DNA of 64,000 bases from positions 509,917-573,916 of the forward strand of contig NZ_MQUQ01000003.1 in NCBI RefSeq assembly GCF_001953865.1. The letters run 5' to 3'. This document shows, one piece after another, positions 33,107 to 40,651 of this stretch. The DNA is from Amycolatopsis coloradensis (GTDB lineage Bacteria; Actinomycetota; Actinomycetes; Mycobacteriales; Pseudonocardiaceae). Both the position numbers and the translations under genes were made by a program. Below the pieces are notes generated by a model, which worked only from the letters and a program-made list of their open reading frames with translations, was not told the DNA's origin and searched no databases. Each line of letters starts with the position of its first letter. The stretch's first letter is position 1.

Positions 33107-33972
33107 GACAGTCCTTTCTTCGCGACCGCGGCCGTCCACGACCTCGGTCCTTCATGCCGCACCCGTTCGGCGGCCACCTCGTTGGCGAACTCGATCCAGC
33201 CGGGGACGTCCCCCGCGCCCCTGGCGACCGCGTACGCGAAGGCTCCGTGCCAGACGTCGCCCGCCCCTAGCGTGTCACGCGCCCGGGTGACGGGAACGGG
33301 GATCTCACCGGAGCCGTCCGCCGCCGACCAGCGGACCGGCTCGGGGCCCGCCGTCGTGATCACGACCGGGACGCCGTATTCGCGCGGGTCGTCCCCGCGG
33401 TACAGCGACGAGCACGCGGCGATGTCGACCAGCGGCAGGAGTTCTTCGAAGACCGGCTTCCAGCTCCCCGCGTCCAGCACCACCGGCACCTTCCGCTCCC
33501 TTGCCCAGCGCGCGACCTCCAGTGCGACCTCCGGATGGTGCCCGTCGAGGAGCACACACCCCGGCAATTCGTCCTCTAGTTGCGGTAGTTGCGTGTGCAA
33601 GGACCGCAACGAGAGGACGAATCGCGGAGAGGCGTGAGCGTTGCGCGAGACGACGGTGCGCTCGCCGTCGGACTCGCGCACGACGATGGCGCTGATCGCG
33701 GGCGGATCGGGCAGTTCGGGATCGAGATCGACGAGGTCGACGCCGTGCGCCTCCAGGTCGGCGCGGGCGAGTGCCGCCAGCGGATGCGCACCGGCGACCG
33801 TCAGGAGCGTCGCCCCGGCACCGAGCGAGGCCACGGTCACCGCCGCGTTCGTCGCCGGCCCACCGGCGGCGACGTCCATCGACAGCGAACGCACCTTCTC
33901 ACCCGGCGCCGGGAACTCGGCGACGCGCTGGACCTGGTCGACGGTGCACAGTCCCGCCAGCAGCACCCTCAC
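33103..33972 (-). CDS. PfkB family carbohydrate kinase carrying an in-frame repeat
   Basis: 289 residues from a GTG that overlaps the ATPase stop by one base. PfkB motifs are AAGGPATNAAVTVASLGAGATLL near the N-terminus and the ATP-site DTLGAGDVWHGAFAYA near the C-terminus (catalytic Asp in GAGD). Residues about 117-136 are translated from a dispersed palindrome (33567-33622), which lies between VVSRNA and LLDGHHPE, a loop region in ribokinases. The frame and the active-site motifs are intact, so the protein is probably still active. Confidence 0.9.
   Translation of the reverse strand: MRVLLAGLCTVDQVQRVAEFPAPGEKVRSLSMDVAAGGPATNAAVTVASLGAGATLLTVAGAHPLAALARADLEAHGVDLVDLDPELPDPPAISAIVVRESDGERTVVSRNAHASPRFVLSLRSLHTQLPQLEDELPGCVLLDGHHPEVALEVARWARERKVPVVLDAGSWKPVFEELLPLVDIAACSSLYRGDDPREYGVPVVITTAGPEPVRWSAADGSGEIPVPVTRARDTLGAGDVWHGAFAYAVARGAGDVPGWIEFANEVAAERVRHEGPRSWTAAVAKKGLS
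33567..33622. repeat. Dispersed palindrome inside the PfkB gene, copy 3
   Basis: ATTCGTCCTCTAGTTGCGG (33567-33585) and its near complement (33604-33622) enclose TAGTTGCGTGTGCAAGGA. It matches the intergenic copy at 42788-42855 at almost every base. It is read in frame by the kinase gene, without a stop codon. Confidence 0.88.
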
Positions 33973-34778
33973 TACAAGCCCGTGTGGACGGCTGAAGCGA
34001 CCTCTTCGACTTCGCCGTTCTCGCCGAGCTTCAGCGCACCCGTGAGCAGGCCGACGACCTGGTTCATCGTGTGTGTCTTCGGCGAGACGACCGCGACGCG
34101 TTTGCCGAGGCGGTGCACGTGGATGCGGTCGGCGATGTCGAACACATGCGGCATGTTGTGGCTGATCAGCACCACCGGCAGGCCGCGTTCGCGGATCCGG
34201 TTGATCAGGTCGAGGACCTTGCCGGATTCGGCGACGCCGAGCGCGGCGGTGGGCTCGTCCATGATCACCGCCTTGGTGCCGAACGCGGCCGCCCGCGCGA
34301 CCGCGACCCCTTGGCGCTGCCCGCCGGAGAGTGTCTCCACCGGCTGGGTGATGGACTTGATGTTGATGCCGAGTTCGTCCAGGATCCGCTGCGCGTCGGC
34401 TCGCATGGTCGCGGTGTCCAGCTTCCTGAACAGCTGTCCGAAGAGGTCCTTCCGCCGCTTTTCCCGGCCGAGGAACATGTTCGACGCGATGTCGAGCGCG
34501 GGCGCGACGGCGAGATCCTGATACACCGTCTCGATTCCGTAGTGGCGAGCGTCCAAAGGGGACTTGAAGTGGACAGTCTCACCGTCCACTTTGATCTCCC
34601 CGGCGTCCGGGATCACCGCTCCGGAAAGGGCTTTGATGAGGCTCGACTTACCGGCGCCGTTGTCGCCGACCACGGCGAGGACCTCACCGGGGAACAGTTC
34701 GAAGTCGGCGCCGTCGATGGCGGTCACCCGGCCGTAGCGTTTGACGAGTCCCTGAGCGGACAACGTCGGCGTCTTCAT
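33972..34778 (-). CDS. Sugar ABC transporter ATP-binding protein (FrcA-like)
   Basis: 268 residues from ATG 34778, which overlaps the permease stop (ATGA). One ABC domain only: Walker A GDNGAGKSS, Q-loop VYQDLAVAPALDIASNMFLGRE, signature LSGGQRQGVAVARA, Walker B AVIMDEPTAALG and H-loop ISHNMPHVF. The single domain (not the double RbsA form) with LFGQLFRKLD resembles FrcA of the fructose/ribose CUT2 family. It energises import through the next two gene products. Confidence 0.93.
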   Translation of the reverse strand: MKTPTLSAQGLVKRYGRVTAIDGADFELFPGEVLAVVGDNGAGKSSLIKALSGAVIPDAGEIKVDGETVHFKSPLDARHYGIETVYQDLAVAPALDIASNMFLGREKRRKDLFGQLFRKLDTATMRADAQRILDELGINIKSITQPVETLSGGQRQGVAVARAAAFGTKAVIMDEPTAALGVAESGKVLDLINRIRERGLPVVLISHNMPHVFDIADRIHVHRLGKRVAVVSPKTHTMNQVVGLLTGALKLGENGEVEEVASAVHTGL

Positions 34779-35764
34779 GACTGCTGCCTCCTCGCGAAAC
34801 GGTCGACGCAGACGGCGCCGATCAGCAGGGCACCGGTGGCGACGTCCTGGTAGAGCGCGTCCACCCCGAGCTGGGTCAATCCGGACCGCAGGACCGCGAC
34901 GACCAGCGCGCCCATCATCGTGCCGAGCACCGAACCCCGGCCGCCGAACAGGCTCGCGCCGCCGAGCACCACCGCGGTGATGGAGTCGAGGTTGCCGAGC
35001 TGGAAGGCGTTCGGATCGGCGTTCGGCACGCGGCCGAGCGCCTGCCAGGCCGCGATCCCGACGATCACCCCGGCGACGATGTACACCGAAAGGATCGTGC
35101 GGTTGACCTTGATCCCCGACAGCCGGGCGGATTCCGGTGCGTTGCCGACCGCGTAGACGTGCTTGCCCCACGGAGTTCGCGTGAGCGCGTACCAAAGTCC
35201 CAGGTACATCAGCAAAGCCAGCGTCATGCCGTAGGTGATCGGGATGCCGCCGAACAGGTAGCGGCGAGTGCCGAGCCATTTGAGGAGTGCGTCGGCGACC
35301 GGGACGGCCTGGCCGCTCGCGAACAGTTTCGCGGCCGCGGTGAGCACCGTCAGCAGGCCGAGCGTGACGATGAACGGCGGCAGTTTGATCCGGGTGACCA
35401 GTGAACCGGTGACCATCCCGATCACCACCGTCGCCACGATTCCCAGCAGCAGCGCCCAGATCCCGGACACGCCGCCGACCACGAGCTTCGCCATGATCAG
35501 CGTCGCGAGCACCATCGCGGCCGCGTTGGCCAGGTCGATCCCCGCGGTCAGGATGATCAGCGTCTGCCCGAGGGCGAGCGTGCCGACCACCAGTGACTGT
35601 TGCACCACGAGGGAAAGGTTGTCGAGATCGAGGAAGGTGTCCGTCGAGAGGGAGAACACCACGATCGCGACGAGCAGGGCCAGCGTCGGCCCGACGGCCG
35701 GTGCGCGCAGGAAGAACTCACCGATCGTCGGCCGCTCGTTGCCCTTGAGGGTCGAGGTGGTCAT
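34775..35764 (-). CDS. Sugar ABC transporter permease (CUT2, FrcC/RbsC-like)
   Basis: 329 residues from ATG 35764, which overlaps the binding-protein stop. Eight to ten hydrophobic segments. CUT2 motifs are LALGQTLIILTAGIDLA near 70, RIKLPPFIVTLG, YAVGNAPESARLSGIKV (EAA-like loop) and AVVLGGASLFGGRGSVLGT. It forms the channel for a monosaccharide such as fructose or ribose. Confidence 0.94.
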   Translation of the reverse strand: MTTSTLKGNERPTIGEFFLRAPAVGPTLALLVAIVVFSLSTDTFLDLDNLSLVVQQSLVVGTLALGQTLIILTAGIDLANAAAMVLATLIMAKLVVGGVSGIWALLLGIVATVVIGMVTGSLVTRIKLPPFIVTLGLLTVLTAAAKLFASGQAVPVADALLKWLGTRRYLFGGIPITYGMTLALLMYLGLWYALTRTPWGKHVYAVGNAPESARLSGIKVNRTILSVYIVAGVIVGIAAWQALGRVPNADPNAFQLGNLDSITAVVLGGASLFGGRGSVLGTMMGALVVAVLRSGLTQLGVDALYQDVATGALLIGAVCVDRFARRQQS

Positions 35765-36777
35765 TTCGTCCCCCAGCAGTTCTCGAGGCCCCACTTGGTG
35801 TCCTGGCTTTCCACGCCGGGGATCGGCTTGTCCGTGATCACCGCGGAACCGGTGTTGACGAACCCGCTCGGTTTCTCGCCGGTCTTGGCGTACTCGACGG
35901 CGGCGAGGACGCCCTGCTCGGCCATCTTCTTGGGGAACTGCATGACCGTGGCGGCGTACTGGCCGTCGCGCACGTTCTTGACGCCTTCGCAGCCGCCGTC
36001 GATCGAGCCCATCACGATCTGGTTCACCAGGCCGCGGGCCTGGAGCGCGGCGTAGGTGCCGCGGCCCATCGGCTCGTTCATCGTGTAGACGGCGTTGATG
36101 TCAGTGGTGCGCTGCAACAGGTTCTCCACGCCCTGCTGAGCCAGGCTCTGGTCGCCGTTGGCAGGCGTCTTGCCCTTGATCTCCGGCGAGGCGTCGGTCA
36201 GCCCGATGCCCTTCAGGAAACCGGTGTGCCGCTGAGTGTCCACAGTGGATCCGGCGGTGCCGTCCACCATGAACAGCTTCGGCTGCTTGCCGGCGAGCAC
36301 GGCCTTGACGTACGCGCCCTGCTGACGTCCGGCCTCGAAGTTGTCCGTGGCGAAGGTGGCGTCGACGGCGGTGTCGGGCTCGGTCGCGGTGTCGAGCGCG
36401 ATGACCAGCACCCCGGCCTTGCGGGCGCGGTCGATGGCGTCGAGCACGCCGGTCGAGGAACTCGGCGTGATCAGGATGGTGTTCGCACCCTGCTGCATGA
36501 GGTTCTCGATGGCCCGGACCTGGCCGTCGTTGTCCCCGTCGAACTGGCCGGCGAGCGCGCTGAACTCGGCGCCGTTCGCTTCGGCGGCGGCCTTGGCCGC
36601 CGCTCTCAGTTCGACGAAGTAGGGATTGGTGTCGGTCTTGGTGACCAGGCCGACCTTGGCCTTGCCACCGCCGCCCGCGTCCGAACCGCCACCCCAGTGG
36701 CGTTCGACGGTGCACCCGGCCGAGGTCACCGCGAGCGCGGCGGCCATGGCGAGCGCTGAGAGACTGCGCTGTCTCAT
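35761..36777 (-). CDS. Sugar ABC transporter substrate-binding lipoprotein (FrcB/RbsB-like)
   Basis: 338 residues from ATG 36777, with GGAGGG upstream. Lipobox VTSAGC near residue 22, then Gly-rich linker and a type I periplasmic fold: VGLVTKTDTNPYFVELRAAAKAAAEANGAEF, QVRAIENLMQQGANTILITPSSST and VIALDTATEP. It captures sugar outside the membrane and hands it to the permease. It is the first gene of a six-gene coupled operon and faces the LacI regulator. Confidence 0.93.
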   Translation of the reverse strand: MRQRSLSALAMAAALAVTSAGCTVERHWGGGSDAGGGGKAKVGLVTKTDTNPYFVELRAAAKAAAEANGAEFSALAGQFDGDNDGQVRAIENLMQQGANTILITPSSSTGVLDAIDRARKAGVLVIALDTATEPDTAVDATFATDNFEAGRQQGAYVKAVLAGKQPKLFMVDGTAGSTVDTQRHTGFLKGIGLTDASPEIKGKTPANGDQSLAQQGVENLLQRTTDINAVYTMNEPMGRGTYAALQARGLVNQIVMGSIDGGCEGVKNVRDGQYAATVMQFPKKMAEQGVLAAVEYAKTGEKPSGFVNTGSAVITDKPIPGVESQDTKWGLENCWGTK

Positions 36778-36843
36778 GGGGGATGCCCTCCGATTCAAGG
36801 CTGTCCGTGATGGACCGGAAGGTAGACAGGGTTATGCTCACTC

Positions 36844-36867
36844 GCAAGCGTTTGCGCAAACGCTTGC
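36844..36867. promoter_or_regulatory. Double LacI operator
   Basis: GCAAGCGTTTGC (36844-36855) and GCAAACGCTTGC (36856-36867) are each LacI-type half-palindromes around a central CG and together make a perfect 24-base palindrome. It lies in the 128 bases between the divergent lacI and sugar-operon starts and should bind the LacI protein encoded at 36906. Confidence 0.85.
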
Positions 36868-36905
36868 CCCAGACTCTCTCGACAGAGCACTCACGAGGAT
36901 TGGTA

Positions 36906-37940
36906 ATGCCGCCGTCTCGCTCGTCCCGGCCCACCCAACGCGACATCGCCGAGCTGGCGGGAGTCTCGATCACCACGGTTTCCCACGTGGTCAACGGGAC
37001 GCGAGCGGTGGCGGAGGAGACCAAACTGGCCGTCCTCCGCGCGATCGAGCAGACCGGCTACACCGGCGACGCCATCGCCCGCTCGCTGGTCACCGGCGGG
37101 ACGAGGTCGATCGGCGTCGCGATCTCCCTGATCGCGAACCCGTACTTCGCCGTCTTGATCCAGGCGATCGAACGCGAGGCCGCGCTGGCGGGATACACGG
37201 TCTTGCTCGCGGACACGCACGACACCGTCGACACCGAACGTGAGACCGTGCGGACCCTGCGCTCCCGCCGGGTCGACGGACTGCTGATCACGCCGTCGCC
37301 GGGCGACGGTTCGGTGATCGGCGAACTCGTCTCCCTGGACGTCCCGACCGTGCTCATCGACCGGCTCTCCACCCGCATCGACGTCGATCAGGTCGGCGCC
37401 GAGAACATCCAGTCGACGTCCGCGCTGACGGCGCATCTGGCGTCGCTCGGGCATCAGCGGATCGGCATGATCAGCGGCACGGCCGGGCTGAGCACCAGCG
37501 AAGAGCGGATCCTCGGTTATCGCTTGGGACTCGGCCGTTCGGGTTTGACCTGGTCAGAGGACCTGGTCGCCTGCGGGCAGTCCTCACAGGCGGGCGGGGC
37601 CCTCGCGTTGAGCACGCTGCTCGCGCTGCCCCAGCCGCCGACGGCGCTGGTGGTCGCCAACGACACCATGATGGTCGGAGTGCTGCACGAGCTGCGGCGC
37701 CGGGGCCTGCGCGCCGGGATCGACCTGCCGGTGGTGGTCTACGACGACGTCGAGTGGGCCGATCTGGTCGAGCCGCCGCTGACCACGATGGCGCAGCCGA
37801 TCGAGGAGATAGGCACACAGGCGGTACGCCTCCTGCTGGCCAGGATCAACGATCCCGCGCGCAAGGCCCAGACGATGCGGATTCCGCCTACGCTCCGCCA
37901 TCGGGCGTCCTGCGGATGCGCGCTCGTTCACTCACATTGA
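36906..37940 (+). CDS. LacI family repressor of the sugar operon
   Basis: 344 residues from ATG 36906 (GAGG upstream). HTH is TQRDIAELAGVSITTVSHVVNGTRAV, followed by the hinge (AIARSLVTGGTRSIGVAIS) and a periplasmic-binding-like domain with IANPYF, TVLIDRLS and HQRIGMISG. The end CGC is conserved in the neighbour. It is divergent from the sugar transporter operon across a perfect LacI operator, so it most likely represses that operon until its sugar binds. Its TGA overlaps a downstream ATG (TGATG). Confidence 0.94.
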   Translation: MPPSRSSRPTQRDIAELAGVSITTVSHVVNGTRAVAEETKLAVLRAIEQTGYTGDAIARSLVTGGTRSIGVAISLIANPYFAVLIQAIEREAALAGYTVLLADTHDTVDTERETVRTLRSRRVDGLLITPSPGDGSVIGELVSLDVPTVLIDRLSTRIDVDQVGAENIQSTSALTAHLASLGHQRIGMISGTAGLSTSEERILGYRLGLGRSGLTWSEDLVACGQSSQAGGALALSTLLALPQPPTALVVANDTMMVGVLHELRRRGLRAGIDLPVVVYDDVEWADLVEPPLTTMAQPIEEIGTQAVRLLLARINDPARKAQTMRIPPTLRHRASCGCALVHSH

Positions 37941-38032
37941 TGATTGTTGGCAGACTTTCCGCTCTCGCGGCCGAGCCAAGCGCCGTCAGCCGTTACCTTC
38001 ATTCAAGCTCGGATGAAGGCGTGGACCGATGA
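37940..38032 (+). CDS. Possible 30-residue HTH-like peptide between two LacI genes
   Basis: A 30-codon frame begins at an ATG overlapping the lacI stop (TGATG) and ends in a TGA that overlaps the ATG of the next gene (ATGA). It reads MIVGRLSALAAEPSAVSRYL..., recalling the LacI HTH (x-ARLAGVSxxTVSRVL) but with two extra residues in the turn. Third-position GC is only ~57%, so this may be a decayed, frameshifted HTH segment rather than a working gene. Confidence 0.3.
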   Translation: MIVGRLSALAAEPSAVSRYLHSSSDEGVDR

Positions 38033-38898
38033 CCGCATTGTCCCCGGCGTTGCCCCTGTGGGAGGACACCCCTGTCACCCACCGGTTCGGGGTGGCCATG
38101 GCGATGCACGCGAACCCGTATTCGGGTGAACTCATCCGCGCCATCCGCCGCGCCGGGCGCCGTCACGGTTGCGAAATCACCCTCGCCGACACCGGGGACA
38201 GCGTCGCCGAAGAGGCCGCGGTCATCCGCGCGCTGCGGGCGGACCGCGTCGATGGCGTCCTGCTCGTGCCGGCGGCGGGCGACGACGCGGTGATCAACGG
38301 ACTGGTCCGGATGGGCGTGCCGACCGTGCTCGTCGACCGGATGGCCGGCCGCAACGACGTCGACCAGGTCGGCTCCGAGAACATCCAGGCCGTGTGCGCG
38401 CTCGTGCGGCACCTCGCCGGGCTGCGGCACCGCAAGATCGGCTTCATCGCCGGCGAAGAGGACATGACCATCTACGAGGAGCGGGCGCTGGGTTACCGGC
38501 TCGGCCTCGGGCGGAGCGGCATCCGGTGGACGTCGCAGCTGGTCGCGGGCGGGCAGTCGACCCCGGGTGGAGCGGCCGCCGCGACGGCGAAGCTGCTCGA
38601 CAGCTGGCCTTCGCCGACCGCGCTCGTGGTGGCGAGCGAGGCGATGATGATCGGCGTCCAGTACGAGGCGCACCGTCTCGGCATCCGGGTCGGGCGCGAC
38701 CTCGCGATCGTCGGTTACGGCGACATGGAGTGGGCGGGGCGGGTGAACCCGGCGGTGACCACGATGGCGCAGCCGATCGAGGAGATCGGGCGCAAGGCCG
38801 TCGAACTCCTGCTGGCCCGGATCACCGACCCGGAGCGACGACCCGAATCCGTACGGCTCGCGCCGCGCTTCATACACCGTCAGTCGTGCGGCTGCTGA
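38029..38898 (+). CDS. LacI-like sensor domain without DNA-binding domain
   Basis: 289 residues. The whole length matches the ligand-binding part of the preceding LacI: THRFGVAMAMHANPYSGELIRAI, DQVGSENIQAVCALVRHLAGLRHRKIGFI, EERALGYRLGLGRSGIRW and TTMAQPIEEIGRKAVELLLARI, ending in the same CGC. There is no helix-turn-helix; only 17 residues precede the sensor fold. It is a tandem duplicate that has lost the DNA-binding part. It could form mixed dimers with the full repressor, act as a free sugar binder, or be on the way to a pseudogene. Confidence 0.85.
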   Translation: MTALSPALPLWEDTPVTHRFGVAMAMHANPYSGELIRAIRRAGRRHGCEITLADTGDSVAEEAAVIRALRADRVDGVLLVPAAGDDAVINGLVRMGVPTVLVDRMAGRNDVDQVGSENIQAVCALVRHLAGLRHRKIGFIAGEEDMTIYEERALGYRLGLGRSGIRWTSQLVAGGQSTPGGAAAATAKLLDSWPSPTALVVASEAMMIGVQYEAHRLGIRVGRDLAIVGYGDMEWAGRVNPAVTTMAQPIEEIGRKAVELLLARITDPERRPESVRLAPRFIHRQSCGC

Positions 38899-38945
38899 GT
38901 CACAACTCGCTGGTCAGAACGCCGCCGCCGGGTGAAGATGGCGGA

Positions 38946-39479
38946 ATGACCGAGCTGTGGACCGTGCACACCGCCGACCTCGACGCCGCCGTGCTGGAAG
39001 CGGCACGCGCCCTGCTCGACGACGCCTTCGACGGCGACTTCAGCGAAGACGACTGGGAAAACGCCCTCGGCGGGATGCATACGCTGATCTGGGAGGGCGG
39101 CGAACTGATCGGGCACGCGTCACTGGTCCAGCGGCGGCTCGTGCACGACGGGCGGGCCCTGCGGACGGGTTACGTCGAAGCGGTCGCCGTCCGGTCGGAC
39201 CACCGGCGGCGTGGTCACGGCGCCGCGATGATGGACGCGCTGGAGCGGGTCCTGCGGAAGGCGTACGCCCTCGGGGCCCTTTCGGCGTCCGACGAGGCCC
39301 TGGAGTTCTACGCCTCGCGCGGCTGGCTGCTGTGGCGTGGGTCTTCGTCGGCCATGACACCTTCGGGTATCGAGGCGACGAAGGAGGACGACGGGTCGAT
39401 CCACGTGCTGCCGGTTGGGGTGACCCTCGACCTGGACGGGGAGATCACCGCCGATTGGCGCTCCGGCGACGTCTGGTGA
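38946..39479 (+). CDS. aac(2'): Aminoglycoside 2'-N-acetyltransferase, AAC(2')-I type
   Basis: 177 residues, GNAT fold, ATG 38946. The sequence follows mycobacterial AAC(2')-Ic (Rv0262c, from memory) along its length: HTADLD near the start, LGGMHTLIWEGGELIGHAS, RTGYVEAVAVRSDHRRRGHGAAMMDALE (acetyl-CoA site R-x-x-G-x-G/A as RRRGHGAA), LGALSAS, YASRGWLLWRG, DDGSIHVLP and the final DWRSGDVW. It acetylates the 2' amino group of gentamicin-type drugs or a native sugar-amine substrate. It is preceded by the LacI-like gene with 47 bases between. Confidence 0.9.
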   Translation: MTELWTVHTADLDAAVLEAARALLDDAFDGDFSEDDWENALGGMHTLIWEGGELIGHASLVQRRLVHDGRALRTGYVEAVAVRSDHRRRGHGAAMMDALERVLRKAYALGALSASDEALEFYASRGWLLWRGSSSAMTPSGIEATKEDDGSIHVLPVGVTLDLDGEITADWRSGDVW

Positions 39480-39481
39480 CC

Positions 39482-39565
39482 CGCAAGTAGTCCTCTACTT
39501 GCGGCTTGCCCCCACTTGCGCTCGGTCACCCCACACGAGCGCACGCAACTAGAGGACTACTTGCG
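39482..39565. repeat. Dispersed palindrome, variant with TAGTCCTCTA arms
   Basis: CGCAAGTAGTCCTCTACTTG... (39482-39503) and CGCAACTAGAGGACTACTTG... (39544-39565) pair with one mismatch across 40 bases. The right arm is identical to 60909-60930. The element fills the space between the acetyltransferase stop and the GH76 stop. Confidence 0.85.
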
Positions 39566-39570
39566 TGCGG

Positions 39571-40578
39571 TCAGGTCAGGGTGGCGGCGGCCTCCAGGAG
39601 CATCCACGCGCTGATCTGTACGGACAGGTCACGCTCAGGCGCGTCGGGAGCCAGGGGCAGCGAAGGCGCCGGAGTCGCCCAGTCGGCGCTGAAGAGCGGC
39701 CCGTGTGGCGTCTCGGTGGCGCCTGCCCAGCAGGCGTCAGCCGACCGGATGACCAGATCGCGCGCCACCCCGCTCGGCAACAGCGGCGCCGCGAGCGCCA
39801 GATACCGCGCCAGGATCCCGGCGAACAGGCCGCCGTCACCGTCGCCTTGCCCCCGGATCACGCCGTCCGGCGCGACGTGTTCCGCGACCGCGTGGATCGT
39901 GTGCTCCACTCTGTCCACTTCGGACAGTTCGAGGCAGGCGCCGAGATAGACCCCTTGGCAGTACGTGAAAACATGCTTGACCAGCTCGCCTGAGTCGACG
40001 CGCAGGCCGTCCCACACCAGTCCGGTCTCCGGATCGACGAGCCGTTCGGTCATCCACTCGGCCAGGCCTTCCGCGTGCTGCGTCGAGCCTTCGCGGGCGT
40101 GGAAGATCGCGGCCGGGCCGTTCGCGGGCGCGTTCTTGAACTTGTCGCCGACGCGCCACCAGATCCCGCCGCCCGCGTCGTCGGTCCAGCCTTCGCGCAG
40201 CCGTGAACTGATCGCTTCGAGGCCGCCGCGCACGTCCAGCCCGAGGTGCCCCACGCGTTGCAGCGCGAGGCCGAGCCAGGCGATGTCGTCGTAGTAGTCG
40301 TTGATCCACTTGCCGAAGTTGCGCAACCGCACGGACAGCACGAACCTGTCGATCAGCTTCAGCCGATCCGGTGAGGGATCCCGCAGTTGCGCGTCGACGA
40401 GGGTGTCCAGCAGATGCGCCTGCCACCAGTAGTTCCAGTGCCAGTGGACCCGCTGCCCCGCCGAGGGCGGCCAGCCGCTGCGGCCGAGCACGGTCCCGGG
40501 CAGTCCCCATACCCGGCGCAGATGCCGGTCGCGGACCGCGTGCTCGGCGGCCGCGGCCCGGTCGGCGAGAGCGGTCAT
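39571..40578 (-). CDS. Glycoside hydrolase family 76 (alpha-1,6-mannanase-like)
   Basis: 335 residues with the GH76 catalytic signature YYDDIAWLGLAL (adjacent Asp pair) and HWHWNYWWQAHLLDTLVDAQL, TQHAEGLAEWMTERLVDPETGLVWDG, FTYCQGVYLGACLEL. It lacks a signal peptide, so it is probably cytoplasmic, like the mycobacterial neighbour Rv0365c (memory). It is divergent from the molybdopterin enzyme with 73 bases between. Confidence 0.9.
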   Translation of the reverse strand: MTALADRAAAAEHAVRDRHLRRVWGLPGTVLGRSGWPPSAGQRVHWHWNYWWQAHLLDTLVDAQLRDPSPDRLKLIDRFVLSVRLRNFGKWINDYYDDIAWLGLALQRVGHLGLDVRGGLEAISSRLREGWTDDAGGGIWWRVGDKFKNAPANGPAAIFHAREGSTQHAEGLAEWMTERLVDPETGLVWDGLRVDSGELVKHVFTYCQGVYLGACLELSEVDRVEHTIHAVAEHVAPDGVIRGQGDGDGGLFAGILARYLALAAPLLPSGVARDLVIRSADACWAGATETPHGPLFSADWATPAPSLPLAPDAPERDLSVQISAWMLLEAAATLT

Positions 40579-40602
40579 CGCGTCATCATCCCTTGCCCGG
40601 TG

Positions 40603-40620
40603 ACATACCGCTCAGTATGT
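40603..40620. promoter_or_regulatory. Operator-like inverted repeat
   Basis: ACATAC (40603-40608) and GTATGT (40615-40620) form an 18-base inverted repeat between the divergent GH76 and molybdopterin genes. The spacing fits a TetR-type operator. Confidence 0.45.
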
Positions 40621-40651
40621 TGAGGAGGTCCCCGAACCCGCGAGGTGCTTC

